A DNA stretch of 31,923 nt from Neofamilia sp964346535. GTDB lineage: Bacteria > Bacillota > Clostridia > Tissierellales > Peptoniphilaceae. The notes beneath the pieces were generated by a model that was not told where the DNA came from, did no database searches, and saw only the letters and a program-made list of their open reading frames with translations. This document shows positions 23,701 through 31,477 of this stretch, in pieces (position 1 is the first letter of the stretch; every line of letters begins with the position of its first letter). Position numbers and translations under genes: made by a program. The DNA lies in the NCBI GenBank assembly GCA_964346535.1, contig CAYFUN010000011.1, forward strand, positions 1 through 31,923. Reading direction: 5' to 3'.

Positions 23701-24552
23701 ATGAGAAAATATGCAATAGTTGCAGATACATCATGTGAAATAACTGAAGAAATGGAAAAAGATTTTAAAGTAGACTTTGTTCCCTTTAAAATAGATATTG
23801 ACAACCACAATTTTGTCGACGATGAAAACTTAGATGTAGACAAGTTTATTGATACTATGCTGGCATCTCAAAATCCAGTAAAAACTGCCTGCCCTTCACC
23901 TGGCGACTACCAAGAAGCCCTAGAAAAAAACGCAGACGCAGAAGAACTTTTTATAATAACAATATCTTCAAAACTATCAGGGTCCTATCACTCAGCCTGT
24001 ATAGGAAGAGATATGTTTTTAGAAGACCATGCAGACAAAAAAGTTCATGTAATCGATTCAAAGTCTGCAGTTGCAGGAGAGACTTTAGTCTATTTAAAAT
24101 TAGTTGACATCTTAAAAGAAAATCTGGCCTTTGACGAAATAGTAAAGAAAATCACAGACCTAGTTGACAATATCCAAACCCTTTTCGTCTTAGACGACCT
24201 ATCAAACCTAATAAAAAATGGTAGGATGAACAAGCCAGCAGGAATGATAGCAAACTTTCTTCACATAAAGCCAGTTATGAAGTCAGTTGATGGAGAAATA
24301 GAACTCCACGAAATAGCCAGGGGCATGAACTCGTCTTTGACTAAGTTAGTAAAGGCAATTGGAAGCTTTGTAGCAGATACAACAAACAAGACCCTAGTAA
24401 TATCATCAGTTAGGGCTCCCGAAAGTGTAGAAAAAATCTTAGATGGAATAAAAAAATTCTACGACTTTGCAAGAATAGAAGTAACTCAAACCAGAGGCCT
24501 ATCATCAGCCTACGCTTCAGACAAGGGCATAGTAATAGCCTTTGAAAAATAA
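23701..24552 (+). CDS. DegV-family fatty-acid-binding protein
   Basis: DegV/FakB proteins hold a fatty acid for phosphorylation by FakA. The 283-residue protein shows the family layout: IVADTSCEI at the start, TACPSPGDYQEAL with the Ser/Pro loop, ITISSKLSGSYHSA, VIDSKSAVAGETL, and in the second domain LDDLSNLIKNGRMNK and the SSAYASDKGIV end. It follows glmM by 17 bases with AGGAG, and is the last gene of the operon. No FakA-like DAK gene is present here. Confidence 0.94.
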   Translation: MRKYAIVADTSCEITEEMEKDFKVDFVPFKIDIDNHNFVDDENLDVDKFIDTMLASQNPVKTACPSPGDYQEALEKNADAEELFIITISSKLSGSYHSACIGRDMFLEDHADKKVHVIDSKSAVAGETLVYLKLVDILKENLAFDEIVKKITDLVDNIQTLFVLDDLSNLIKNGRMNKPAGMIANFLHIKPVMKSVDGEIELHEIARGMNSSLTKLVKAIGSFVADTTNKTLVISSVRAPESVEKILDGIKKFYDFARIEVTQTRGLSSAYASDKGIVIAFEK

Positions 24553-24555
24553 AAA

Positions 24556-24590
24556 CAAAAAAATTCCAGCCTAGTCCAGGCTGGTTTTTT
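24556..24590. terminator. Bidirectional terminator after degV
   Basis: CCAGCCT / AGGCTGG with a five-base loop, T6 to the right and an A-rich run to the left. It serves degV and probably the converging MBL gene. Confidence 0.85.
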
Positions 24591-24603
24591 CATGCTATAA
24601 AAC

Positions 24604-25287
24604 TTATAAGTCTAAAGTAAAGACCTGGTTGTCTCTTTCAACTGGGACAAAATTTGTAAAAGGCGAAGAAAAATCTTCAGCATAGGACTTGGCAATGGAA
24701 AAATCATCCCACATGTGCATAGGGAAAATATATCTTGGCCTAATTAAGTCTATAAAATAATCGATGCCAGAGCTGGCATAGGTTCCAAGTCTTGGATCAA
24801 GTGGAAACATAGCCAGGTCTACATTTTTTAATTGGACCTTTTTAACTTCTTCTCTAAAGGCCTTGGTCATTTCAAGTCTTTCCTCTTCGCTGTCTTCATC
24901 CCAAATCCAAAGATTTAAATCTCCAGCGTGGAAAATTCCAACATTGTCTACAAAGGCAAAGACAGAAATTCCCTTGTCAGTTGAGCCGTAGGTAGAAATT
25001 TGAATATCGCCGACAATTCTCTTGGCATTAGGGCCAATGTAATAGACATTGTCTTGGAAGGCTAGCTTTTCATCTTCTTTAATATCAGAAGAAAGTAAAA
25101 AGCGAACATCTCCCTCAATATTTAAAATGTCTTTAGAAAAATGGTCCTTGTGAGAATGGGTGGCTATAAAGAGGCAAGGCTTATTAAATTTTGGCAGGTC
25201 GCCTTTTATATAATCAAAAACAAGTATGTGTTTGTCAGTCTCTACAAAATATCCTGAGTGACTTAGAAATTTAACTGTAACTTTCAT
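24604..25287 (-). CDS. MBL-fold metal-dependent hydrolase
   Basis: A 227-residue metallo-beta-lactamase-fold protein resembling UlaG/YtnP-like hydrolases. The metal motif THSHKDH is at 43-49, with a further HAGDLN ligand site and HMWDD near the end. The middle (FRE…QLKNVDLAMFPLDPRLG) is typical of predicted Zn hydrolases of this group. The substrate is unknown. I chose ATG 25287 because AAGGGAG lies upstream; a longer frame from 25341 begins upstream of the -10 box and can be ruled out. Confidence 0.88.
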   Translation of the reverse strand: MKVTVKFLSHSGYFVETDKHILVFDYIKGDLPKFNKPCLFIATHSHKDHFSKDILNIEGDVRFLLSSDIKEDEKLAFQDNVYYIGPNAKRIVGDIQISTYGSTDKGISVFAFVDNVGIFHAGDLNLWIWDEDSEEERLEMTKAFREEVKKVQLKNVDLAMFPLDPRLGTYASSGIDYFIDLIRPRYIFPMHMWDDFSIAKSYAEDFSSPFTNFVPVERDNQVFTLDL

Positions 25288-25309
25288 TTTATCAACTCCC
25301 TTAACAAAG

Positions 25310-25318
25310 ATTATAACA
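25310..25318 (-). promoter_or_regulatory. Extended -10 promoter of the MBL gene
   Basis: The minus strand reads TGTTATAAT 22 bases before the ATG. Confidence 0.6.
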
Positions 25319-25343
25319 AAAATACATTGGATTTTCATCATTA

Positions 25344-25408
25344 ATCCATTAAAAAATGGGTATAGTTAAAATTAGAAAAAAGAGGGGAATATTAGAAAAA
25401 TATTCTCT
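25344..25408 (+). promoter_or_regulatory. htrA upstream region with two inverted repeats
   Basis: TATAGT at 25361-25366 is the candidate -10. ATCCATT-AAAA-AATGGGT (25344-25361) is an inverted repeat ending at that box. GGGGAATATT-AGAAA-AATATTCTCT (25384-25408) is a 10-bp hairpin that would lie in the leader, 15 bases before the GGGAGG ribosome site. They may be an operator and a leader structure; neither matches a motif I know. Confidence 0.4.
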
Positions 25409-25438
25409 AACTTTACAAAGCACGAGGGAGGTAAACTT

Positions 25439-26749
25439 ATGGACCACTTTGACCAAGATAATCAAGAAATATACGAAGAAAAAAATAGAGACACAAGGAC
25501 TTGGGAAGAATACAAGGCCTATGAAGACCTAAAAAGAGAGCAAAACAAAAAGCCGAAGAAGAAAAAATCAGGAGCCTTTAAATTTGTAATCCTTGCCCTG
25601 GTATTTTCACTTCTAGGATCTGTGGTGGGAGCAAACATTGGTTTTAATAGAGCCTATGAACAATTTGCCTCTATGACACCACCAAGTCAAGCTCAACCAT
25701 CTTATACTTTAAATCCAACTGACAATGTAAATACAGTTGCAGCAGTAGCTCAGGCAAACCTAGAATCAGTTGTAGGTATAACAACAAAAACTATTTTAAA
25801 AAATATCTTTAACCAAGACTATGCCAGCGAGGCTATGGGCTCAGGCTTTATAGTAGACAAGAGAGGCTATATAGTTACTAACAACCACGTTATTGAATCT
25901 TTGAGCCAAGACAACATGGGAGGCTTTGGTGGAATATTTGGCAATCAAATGCCAGGCCAAACTGAGAAAAAAGCCTATGCAGATGAAATTGCAGTTTTAT
26001 TAAATAATGGAGCCCAAGTTCCAGCTGAAGTTGTTTGGGCAGATAAGACTTTGGACTTGGCAGTTTTAAAAATCGACACAGACCAAGAACTAAAACCAGT
26101 AAGCCTAGGCGACTCTGATAAATTAGTAATAGGCGAACCAGCAATTGCAATTGGAAATCCACTTTCTCTAGAATTCCACGGCACAGTTACAGCAGGATAT
26201 ATTTCAGGAAAAGATAGAATTATAACTGAGTCTGACGGCTCATCAATGAACCTAATTCAAACAGACGCCTCAATAAATCCAGGTAACTCTGGTGGCCCAC
26301 TTTTTAACCAAAAAGGAGAAGTTATTGGAGTAAACACAATGAAAATCTCCTCAGCAGAAGGTCTAGGATTTTCAATTCCAATAAATGTAGCCAAACCGAT
26401 AATAAACCAAATTATTGAAACAGGCGAATACCATAAGGTAGCCCTAGGATTTTCAGGCACAGACGTAAGGACTTACGAAAATGCCTTCCAAATTGATACA
26501 GGAGTAGAAAATGGAGTTGTCCTTCTAAAAGTAATGGCAGGATCTCCAATTGAAAAAGCAGGCCTTGAAACACTTGACATAATTACAAAAGTTGACGGCC
26601 AAGAAATTACAAGTGTAATGGACATCCAAAAAATCCTCTACAATTATAAATTTGGAGACACAATCGAGTTAGAATATATTAGAAAGGACAGCACAAATGT
26701 GGCGCAAGTTTTGTTAGAAAAATTTGACCTTAACAAAGAACAAAAATAA
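25439..26749 (+). CDS. HtrA/DegP-family serine protease with PDZ domain
   Basis: This is an envelope quality-control protease. The 436 residues comprise a charged cytoplasmic N-terminus (1-46), one membrane anchor (about 47-68), a trypsin-like domain and one PDZ domain (about 335-430). The catalytic triad is His150 (TNNHVIE), Asp206 (KTLDLAVLK) and Ser284 (GNSGGPL). A Gly/Met/Gln-rich insert at 156-176 follows the His strand, in the position of the flexible LA loop. It is preceded by GGGAGG and followed by a strong terminator, so it is monocistronic. Confidence 0.96.
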   Translation: MDHFDQDNQEIYEEKNRDTRTWEEYKAYEDLKREQNKKPKKKKSGAFKFVILALVFSLLGSVVGANIGFNRAYEQFASMTPPSQAQPSYTLNPTDNVNTVAAVAQANLESVVGITTKTILKNIFNQDYASEAMGSGFIVDKRGYIVTNNHVIESLSQDNMGGFGGIFGNQMPGQTEKKAYADEIAVLLNNGAQVPAEVVWADKTLDLAVLKIDTDQELKPVSLGDSDKLVIGEPAIAIGNPLSLEFHGTVTAGYISGKDRIITESDGSSMNLIQTDASINPGNSGGPLFNQKGEVIGVNTMKISSAEGLGFSIPINVAKPIINQIIETGEYHKVALGFSGTDVRTYENAFQIDTGVENGVVLLKVMAGSPIEKAGLETLDIITKVDGQEITSVMDIQKILYNYKFGDTIELEYIRKDSTNVAQVLLEKFDLNKEQK

Positions 26750-26765
26750 AAACAAAATAAAAATC

Positions 26766-26796
26766 AAAGCTCTTCTTAAAGGAAGGGCTTTTTTTT
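26766..26796 (+). terminator. Terminator after htrA
   Basis: A 10-bp stem AAAGCTCTTC / GAAGGGCTTT (one wobble) with a six-base loop, followed by a T run. Confidence 0.92.
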
Positions 26797-26804
26797 GTTA
26801 TAAT
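26796..26804 (+). promoter_or_regulatory. Extended -10 box at the end of the htrA terminator
   Basis: TGTTATAAT follows directly on the terminator T run and would drive the gene at 26840. Confidence 0.55.
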
Positions 26805-26839
26805 GAAAGTAGAAATACATAAGGAGACTTGTAACTAGA

Positions 26840-27337
26840 ATGAAAAAAGTTAAAATAAATAAATTTAGATCTACAAAAACAGACCTTTATAATATTTTAC
26901 AAAGGGAGAGAGTATTAACCAACCAGTCCTTTGATAACTTTATAAAAGACCCAAAGGTCAGCTTTAACGAAGAAGGCGAAAAGATTCTCGTAATTTTAAA
27001 TTTAGAAGAACTGGGCTTTAAAGAACCAGCAACCCTAAAAGAAATAATAGCAAAAGCAAAAGATAGTGGCTACAAACCTTGTCATCCAGCAGATGGCTTT
27101 TACCTGCGCCTAGACTATAAAAACCAAGAAGACTCAACCTCAAGTCCCTATGGCAAATCAGACTCAGATTGTTCAATAACAATAATCTCTGACCCAATAA
27201 GAGAAGAACACTCCTTTCCCAAGGGCTTAAACATAAGAAAAGTCAGCGGCCAAAAATACCTAAGGGCCTATATATGCGACTACGACTACGAGTTTCCCCT
27301 TGATACAGAGTTGGCTTTCGCCTTAGAAGAAGAATAA
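26840..27337 (+). CDS. Hypothetical protein, 165 residues
   Basis: I do not recognise the family. It is a soluble, charged protein with no signal peptide or membrane segment. It opens with a basic region (MKKVKINKFR) and has a conserved-looking GYKPCHPADGFYLRLDY block (about 77-93), then a Ser/Asp-rich stretch (99-111) and an acidic C-terminus. Codon use matches its neighbours, and it has its own promoter and terminator, so it is probably a real gene. AAGGAG is 13 bases from the ATG, longer than usual; no nearer in-frame start exists. Confidence 0.75.
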   Translation: MKKVKINKFRSTKTDLYNILQRERVLTNQSFDNFIKDPKVSFNEEGEKILVILNLEELGFKEPATLKEIIAKAKDSGYKPCHPADGFYLRLDYKNQEDSTSSPYGKSDSDCSITIISDPIREEHSFPKGLNIRKVSGQKYLRAYICDYDYEFPLDTELAFALEEE

Positions 27338-27406
27338 AATCCTGTAAAAAGTAAATAAAGTTCTGTAGATTTTTACAAAAACAAAAACACGAAAATAAAA
27401 ACGCCA

Positions 27407-27440
27407 AAGCCTTGAAGCATCTAGCCTTCAAGGTTTTTAT
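27407..27440 (+). terminator. Terminator after the 165-residue gene
   Basis: CCTTGAAG / CTTCAAGG, extended by AAG-type pairs into the T5 run. It lies about 70 bases after the stop. Confidence 0.8.
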
Positions 27441-27544
27441 TTTGGATTTTATTAAAATTTGTCTAATTTGAATTAGCATCTTCCTAGGCTTATAATAGAT
27501 AAAAAAATTAGACAATCAACAAGTATTGTCCAAGAAGGATTAGT

Positions 27545-27790
27545 ATGAAAAAGAAATTATTAGTTTTTGCAGCAGGTGCCCTTGCATCTACTCTAGTAGA
27601 AAAAGTAGTTAAGACAGAACTTGCCCACAAGGCAGCTGTTAACACAGTAGCATCTGGCATCCAATTTGGAGACAAGGTTAAGACTGGCTACGAAAAAATT
27701 AAAGAAGAAGCCACTGACTTAGCCTATGAAGCAAAACTTAAGGCCAAGGCTGAGAGAGCAGAATCCTTTAAAGTTGATGTAGAAGAATAA
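27545..27790 (+). CDS. DUF6110 family small protein
   Basis: An 81-residue protein of the DUF6110 type, which is usually encoded directly before a heavy-metal P-type ATPase, as here. It has a short hydrophobic N-terminus (LLVFAAGALAS) and then an Ala/Lys/Glu-rich helix with a KTxLAHKAAVNTVASG motif. It may be a small membrane-associated partner of the pump (inference; function is unknown). AAGGA lies just before the ATG, and its stop overlaps the ATPase ATG by one base. Confidence 0.8.
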   Translation: MKKKLLVFAAGALASTLVEKVVKTELAHKAAVNTVASGIQFGDKVKTGYEKIKEEATDLAYEAKLKAKAERAESFKVDVEE

Positions 27791-29343
27791 TGTACTTTCG
27801 CATAAGTAAATCTTTACCTGGCAGGCTAAGGCTAGAGTCATCTGGCTTTAGCTTAGAAGAGGGATTTTTTATTGAGGACTTTTTCTCAAATTTTCCCTTT
27901 GTCTACCAGGCTAAGATTAATGTAAGGACCCAGTCAGTTTTAGTTGACTATGACTATAAAAAAGAAGACGCCTTAGACATTCTTCTTAGTGAATTAAAAA
28001 AAGCTATAATTTCTTCAATGGAAAACGAGGAGAGAAGAAGGGAAATTGAATTACAAAATACTGTAGAGACAAAAATTCTCAAGTCAGTTATTATGAGATA
28101 CACTGGAAAATTATTTTTCCCCTACTGGCTATTTAAAACCGTCACTAGCCTTAAGGCCATTCCATATATTTGTAGGGGCCTAAAAAAAATTCTTCAAAGG
28201 GAAATGTCAGTTGATATTCTAGACGGAGCAGCTATTTCCATAGCCTTGTTGACAGATGAATATGCAACTGCCTCTTCAACTATGTTTCTCTTAGAAATGT
28301 CTCACACCCTAGAAGACTTTACTACTAAGAAGACAAAAATTAACCTGGCCAAGAGCTTAGAAATAAATATAGACCAGGCCCTTTTAGTTGCAGAAGATGG
28401 CAGCGAAAGTTTTGTGCCAGCAAGTCATATAAAGAAAAATCAAAAAGTTAGGATCACTGAAGGAAATATAATTGCCTTTGACGGATTTGACAGGACAGAA
28501 TTTATTAGAGACATTGCCTGCATAGAAGAACACTTTCACCATCCTGTAGGTTTGGCCATAGTTGCTTATGCAGACGGCCTAGGCATAACCCACAAGGAAA
28601 AACACGCAGAAGTCCAATATATAGTTGCCCACGGTATAGAAACCAAACTTGACGGGAAAAAAGTTAGAGTTGGGTCCTACCACTATATCTTTGAAGACAA
28701 TGAGGCAATAATTTCTGAAGAAAACCACGACCATATAAAAAACCTTGCAACAACTTATTCAATAATTTACATGTCCTATGACAATGTAGTAAAGGGCTAT
28801 GTAAAACTTGAAGACCCAGCCAGGCCTGAAGCCATTGACATGGTTAAAGACTTAAAGGCCAGGGGAGTTGAAAACATAGTTATGGCAACTGGAGACAGCA
28901 AACACGCAGCAGAAAATATATCTAAGCTTTTAGGCCTAAGTGATTTCTACCACGGAGTCCTACCAGATACCAAAGCAGAAATTGTTAAGAAGTACAAGGA
29001 AGCAGGCAAGGTTGTTATGATAGGAGACGGGATTAACGACTCCCTGGCCCTATCAACAGCTGACGTGTCTATATCCTTAAAGGACGCTTCAGACTTGGCT
29101 AGAGAAACTGCAGATATTATTCTTCTAAAACAAGACCTAGCAGACCTAGGAAAACTAATAGACCTGTCCAATGAAATGGCAGCAAGAATAGATAGAAACT
29201 TTGCAAAAATTATAGCAATAAACACCAGCCTCTTAGGCCTAGGGCTTTTTGGCATCCTAATGCCACAAACAACAGCCCTAATTCACAATCTGTCAACTCT
29301 GTTAATAGGCCTAGATGCTAGTAAAAAATATAAGATAAATTAA
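27790..29343 (+). pseudogene. Heavy-metal P-type ATPase with an internal in-frame deletion
   Basis: The 517 residues are the two ends of a P1B-type pump, which is usually about 700 long. Present: an HMA-like N-terminal domain (1-75, SLPGRLRLE), the first membrane helices (about 110-185), and the beginning of the actuator domain (VRITEGNIIAFDG, to 232). Then FDRTEFIRDIACIEEHFHHPVG follows directly, which is the nucleotide domain (HP motif), then the TGD and GDGINDSLAL hinge motifs and the last two helices. Missing between are the TGE loop, the CPx metal-site helix, the next helix and the DKTGT phosphorylation site. The join lies in F-D-G-F-D (28477-28491); related pumps have an FDG at both places, so a short repeat may have mediated the loss. 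The frame is open and codon use is normal, but it cannot pump. Confidence 0.85.
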
Positions 29344-29355
29344 AAAACAAAAACT

Positions 29356-29389
29356 AAGTGGCCTAGTAAAACCTACTAGCCACTTTTTT
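29356..29389 (+). terminator. Terminator after the P-type ATPase gene
   Basis: AAGTGGC-C-TAGTA pairs with TACTA-GCCACTT (one bulged C) around AAACC, followed by T6. Confidence 0.88.
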
Positions 29390-29433
29390 CTTTGCTCAGA
29401 AATCTTAAAGCAAAAAACAAATACGAAAGTCCA

Positions 29434-29466
29434 AAGATCTAAGATAAAAACTCTTAGGTCTTTTTT
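29434..29466 (+). terminator. Second terminator in tandem
   Basis: An 11-bp stem AAGATCTAAGA / TCTTAGGTCTT with one wobble, followed by T6. It lies only 45 bases after the first, with nothing recognisable between. Confidence 0.85.
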
Positions 29467-29504
29467 AATAATTTTAGTCAGGCTTAATATTTTTCAGTCT
29501 TTTG

Positions 29505-29513
29505 TGCTATAAT
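29505..29513 (+). promoter_or_regulatory. Extended -10 promoter of alr
   Basis: TGCTATAAT at 29505-29513, 30 bases before the GTG start at 29544. Confidence 0.6.
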
Positions 29514-29543
29514 AATAGGAAATGATTTTTTAGGAGTTTTAAT

Positions 29544-30713
29544 GTGCTAGATTTTTCCGACATCCGTCCTGGCTATTTAGAAGTTGATGTAGACAGGGTT
29601 TTAGAAAATATAAGATTAATAAGAAAGCGCTTGGGGCCAGATGTAAAGTTAATGGTTCCTGTTAAGGGGAATTTTTATGGGCTAGGAGTGAGAGGACTCC
29701 TTCCCTTTATTGATGACCAAGTTGACTACTATGCCTTGGCCTTAGTTGCCGAAGCTCTTGAAGTTAGAAGGCTAGGGTCTACTAAGGAAATTTTACTCTT
29801 GTCCTATACGCCTAGAAGTCAGTACAAGTACTTACTAGACTATGACCTTATGCCAAGTATTTTTTCCTATGAAGATGCTAAGGTTCTTTCTGATTTAGCT
29901 GAAGAAAAAAATAAAGTTCACACCATTCACATAGCCTTAGATACTGGCATGACTAGAATTGGCTTTGACCTTTCTGACCAGTCCTTAGATGATATTGAAA
30001 AAATTTCTAAGCTAAAGGGCATAAAAATCGGAGGAATTTTTACTCACTTTACTTCTTCTGAAGAAAGCGACAAGGGAACATCTTATAAACAAGGCAAGGC
30101 TTACTTGGATTTTATAAATAAACTTGAAGCCAGGGGCATTGACCTAGGCCTTAAACATACTTCTAATTCTGGCGCAGTTGTATCTTTACCTGAATACAAC
30201 TACAACTTAGTTAGACCTGGGTCATCAGTTATGGGCCTAGTAGAAGAGCCTGAAAAATATTCAAACCTGCCAGTTCTGCCAACTTGTCAATTGAAGACAC
30301 AAATTGTCAGAATTCGAACTGTCAACAAGGGAACAAAAATTTCCTATAACGGCACATACACAGTTGAAAAAGACGGGACAAAAATTGCAACTGTAGCCCT
30401 AGGTTATGCCGATGGAATTAAAAGACAAATGGCCAATGTTGGCGAAGTTTTAATTAAGGGTCAGAGGGCAAAAATCCGCGGAAAAATTTGCATGGACCAA
30501 TTTATGGTTGACGTTACAGACATTGACTGCCAAGTTGGAGATGAAGTTATAGTCTTTGGCTATGAAGAAAATGCTCCTGTAATTGGCGATGTTGCAGACT
30601 GGTCTGACACTTGTAAGATAGATATTATTTCTTCAATTTCCTATCGAGTTCCTAGAGTCTATATTAAAGATGGAAGACCTGTAAAAATTATAGATTATCT
30701 TTTTGATGAGTAA
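29544..30713 (+). CDS. alr: Alanine racemase family protein
   Basis: Alanine racemase makes D-Ala for peptidoglycan, using PLP. The 389 residues have the PLP barrel (1-240) and the C-terminal beta domain (245-370). Seen: the PLP Lys41 in PVKGNFYGLG, LDTGMTRIGF, LVRPGS, the catalytic-Tyr motif LGYADGIKR, and ICMDQFMVDVTD. Several normally fixed positions differ: VKANAYGHG reads VKGNFYGLG (Leu47 for His), the usual Lys before DTGM is Ala131, and LYG after RPG reads VMG. It is still most likely an alanine racemase, but another amino acid cannot be excluded. The start is GTG 29544, with AGGAG seven bases upstream; the overlapping ATG at 29542 meets a stop after two codons. Confidence 0.88.
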   Translation: MLDFSDIRPGYLEVDVDRVLENIRLIRKRLGPDVKLMVPVKGNFYGLGVRGLLPFIDDQVDYYALALVAEALEVRRLGSTKEILLLSYTPRSQYKYLLDYDLMPSIFSYEDAKVLSDLAEEKNKVHTIHIALDTGMTRIGFDLSDQSLDDIEKISKLKGIKIGGIFTHFTSSEESDKGTSYKQGKAYLDFINKLEARGIDLGLKHTSNSGAVVSLPEYNYNLVRPGSSVMGLVEEPEKYSNLPVLPTCQLKTQIVRIRTVNKGTKISYNGTYTVEKDGTKIATVALGYADGIKRQMANVGEVLIKGQRAKIRGKICMDQFMVDVTDIDCQVGDEVIVFGYEENAPVIGDVADWSDTCKIDIISSISYRVPRVYIKDGRPVKIIDYLFDE

Positions 30714-30782
30714 AAAATTTGTCCTAAGACTTAAAAATTTTCTTGACTTTAAAATTTAATAAAAATAACACACTTTACAAGT

Positions 30783-30791
30783 TGATATAAT
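30783..30791 (+). promoter_or_regulatory. Extended -10 promoter of the FMN-binding gene
   Basis: TGATATAAT at 30783-30791. AAGGAG at 30848-30853 lies before the ATG at 30863, giving a leader of about 65 bases. Confidence 0.5.
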
Positions 30792-30862
30792 TTCCTGGAT
30801 ATTATATTATATTAGTAGATGAAAAAATAATTAATGGACAAGTGGCTGAAGGAGCAGTTTTA

Positions 30863-31297
30863 ATGAATAGAAAGAAGAGAAGGATTTTATTTTTAATTTC
30901 CTTGGTTATGGCTTTGATGATTTTACTTAGCACTTTAAAAGACGAAACCCCACAAGGGGCAGTTGCTACTGAAATCTCAAACAACGAAGAACTTTATACA
31001 ACTAATGAAAACCAACTAAGAGATGGAGTTTATAGGTCAACTAACGACGGCTTTATATCTCCAATTACAGTAGAACTTACTGTACAAAACGGCAGGATTT
31101 CTGACTTTAAAGTTGTAGACCACAACGAAACTACTCAAATTGCCAAAATAGCCCTAACAGATGTGCCATATGAAATATTAAAAAACAAGTCTCCTAAGGT
31201 AGATGTAGTTTCTGGAGCAACAGAAACATCTGACGCCATAATTAAAGGAGCCAGAGATGCAATTAGACAAGCTGGAGGAAATCCAGAAGATTTTTAA
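30863..31297 (+). CDS. Membrane-anchored FMN-binding domain protein
   Basis: A 144-residue protein with a basic start and one membrane helix (about 8-24), then an outward-facing FMN_bind domain. It has DGVYRSTNDG at the start of the domain, VELTVQNGRISDFKVVDHNET in the middle, and the flavinylation site SGATETSDAI, where a Thr is joined to FMN by an ApbE/Ftp transferase in known members. It could carry electrons outside the membrane, but neither an ApbE nor a partner redox protein is adjacent. I chose ATG 30863 because AAGGAG precedes it; a GTG at 30842 in frame would place the start upstream of that site. Confidence 0.88.
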   Translation: MNRKKRRILFLISLVMALMILLSTLKDETPQGAVATEISNNEELYTTNENQLRDGVYRSTNDGFISPITVELTVQNGRISDFKVVDHNETTQIAKIALTDVPYEILKNKSPKVDVVSGATETSDAIIKGARDAIRQAGGNPEDF

Positions 31298-31309
31298 AAA
31301 ACTTTTAAG

Positions 31310-31337
31310 AGACAGCCCAAGTGGTTGTCTTTTTTTA
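31310..31337 (+). terminator. Terminator after the FMN-binding gene
   Basis: AGACAGCC / GGTTGTCT (one wobble) around CAAGT, followed by T7. Confidence 0.88.
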
Positions 31338-31425
31338 TAAGCAACATTTTTTAAATTTATCGCCTTCAGGTAAATTACTTTGCTTTGTTAAGATGTTTTA
31401 TTTAAAAATAAACTTTATCAAAAAA

Positions 31426-31461
31426 GGACCTAGCTTTTACTTGCTAGGTCCAAATTTTTTT
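31426..31461. terminator. Second hairpin terminator directly before the atpD fragment
   Basis: A perfect 9-bp stem GGACCTAGC / GCTAGGTCC with an eight-base loop, T7 to the right and A6 to the left. It is the 3' end of some transcript, not the leader of a gene. Confidence 0.85.
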
Positions 31462-31477
31462 ATTTTATTTTACAAAA

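Noticed and set aside
25288..25341. Longer N-terminus for the MBL hydrolase from ATG 25341
   Set aside because: It lies upstream of the -10 box; ATG 25287 has a good ribosome site and matches the family start.
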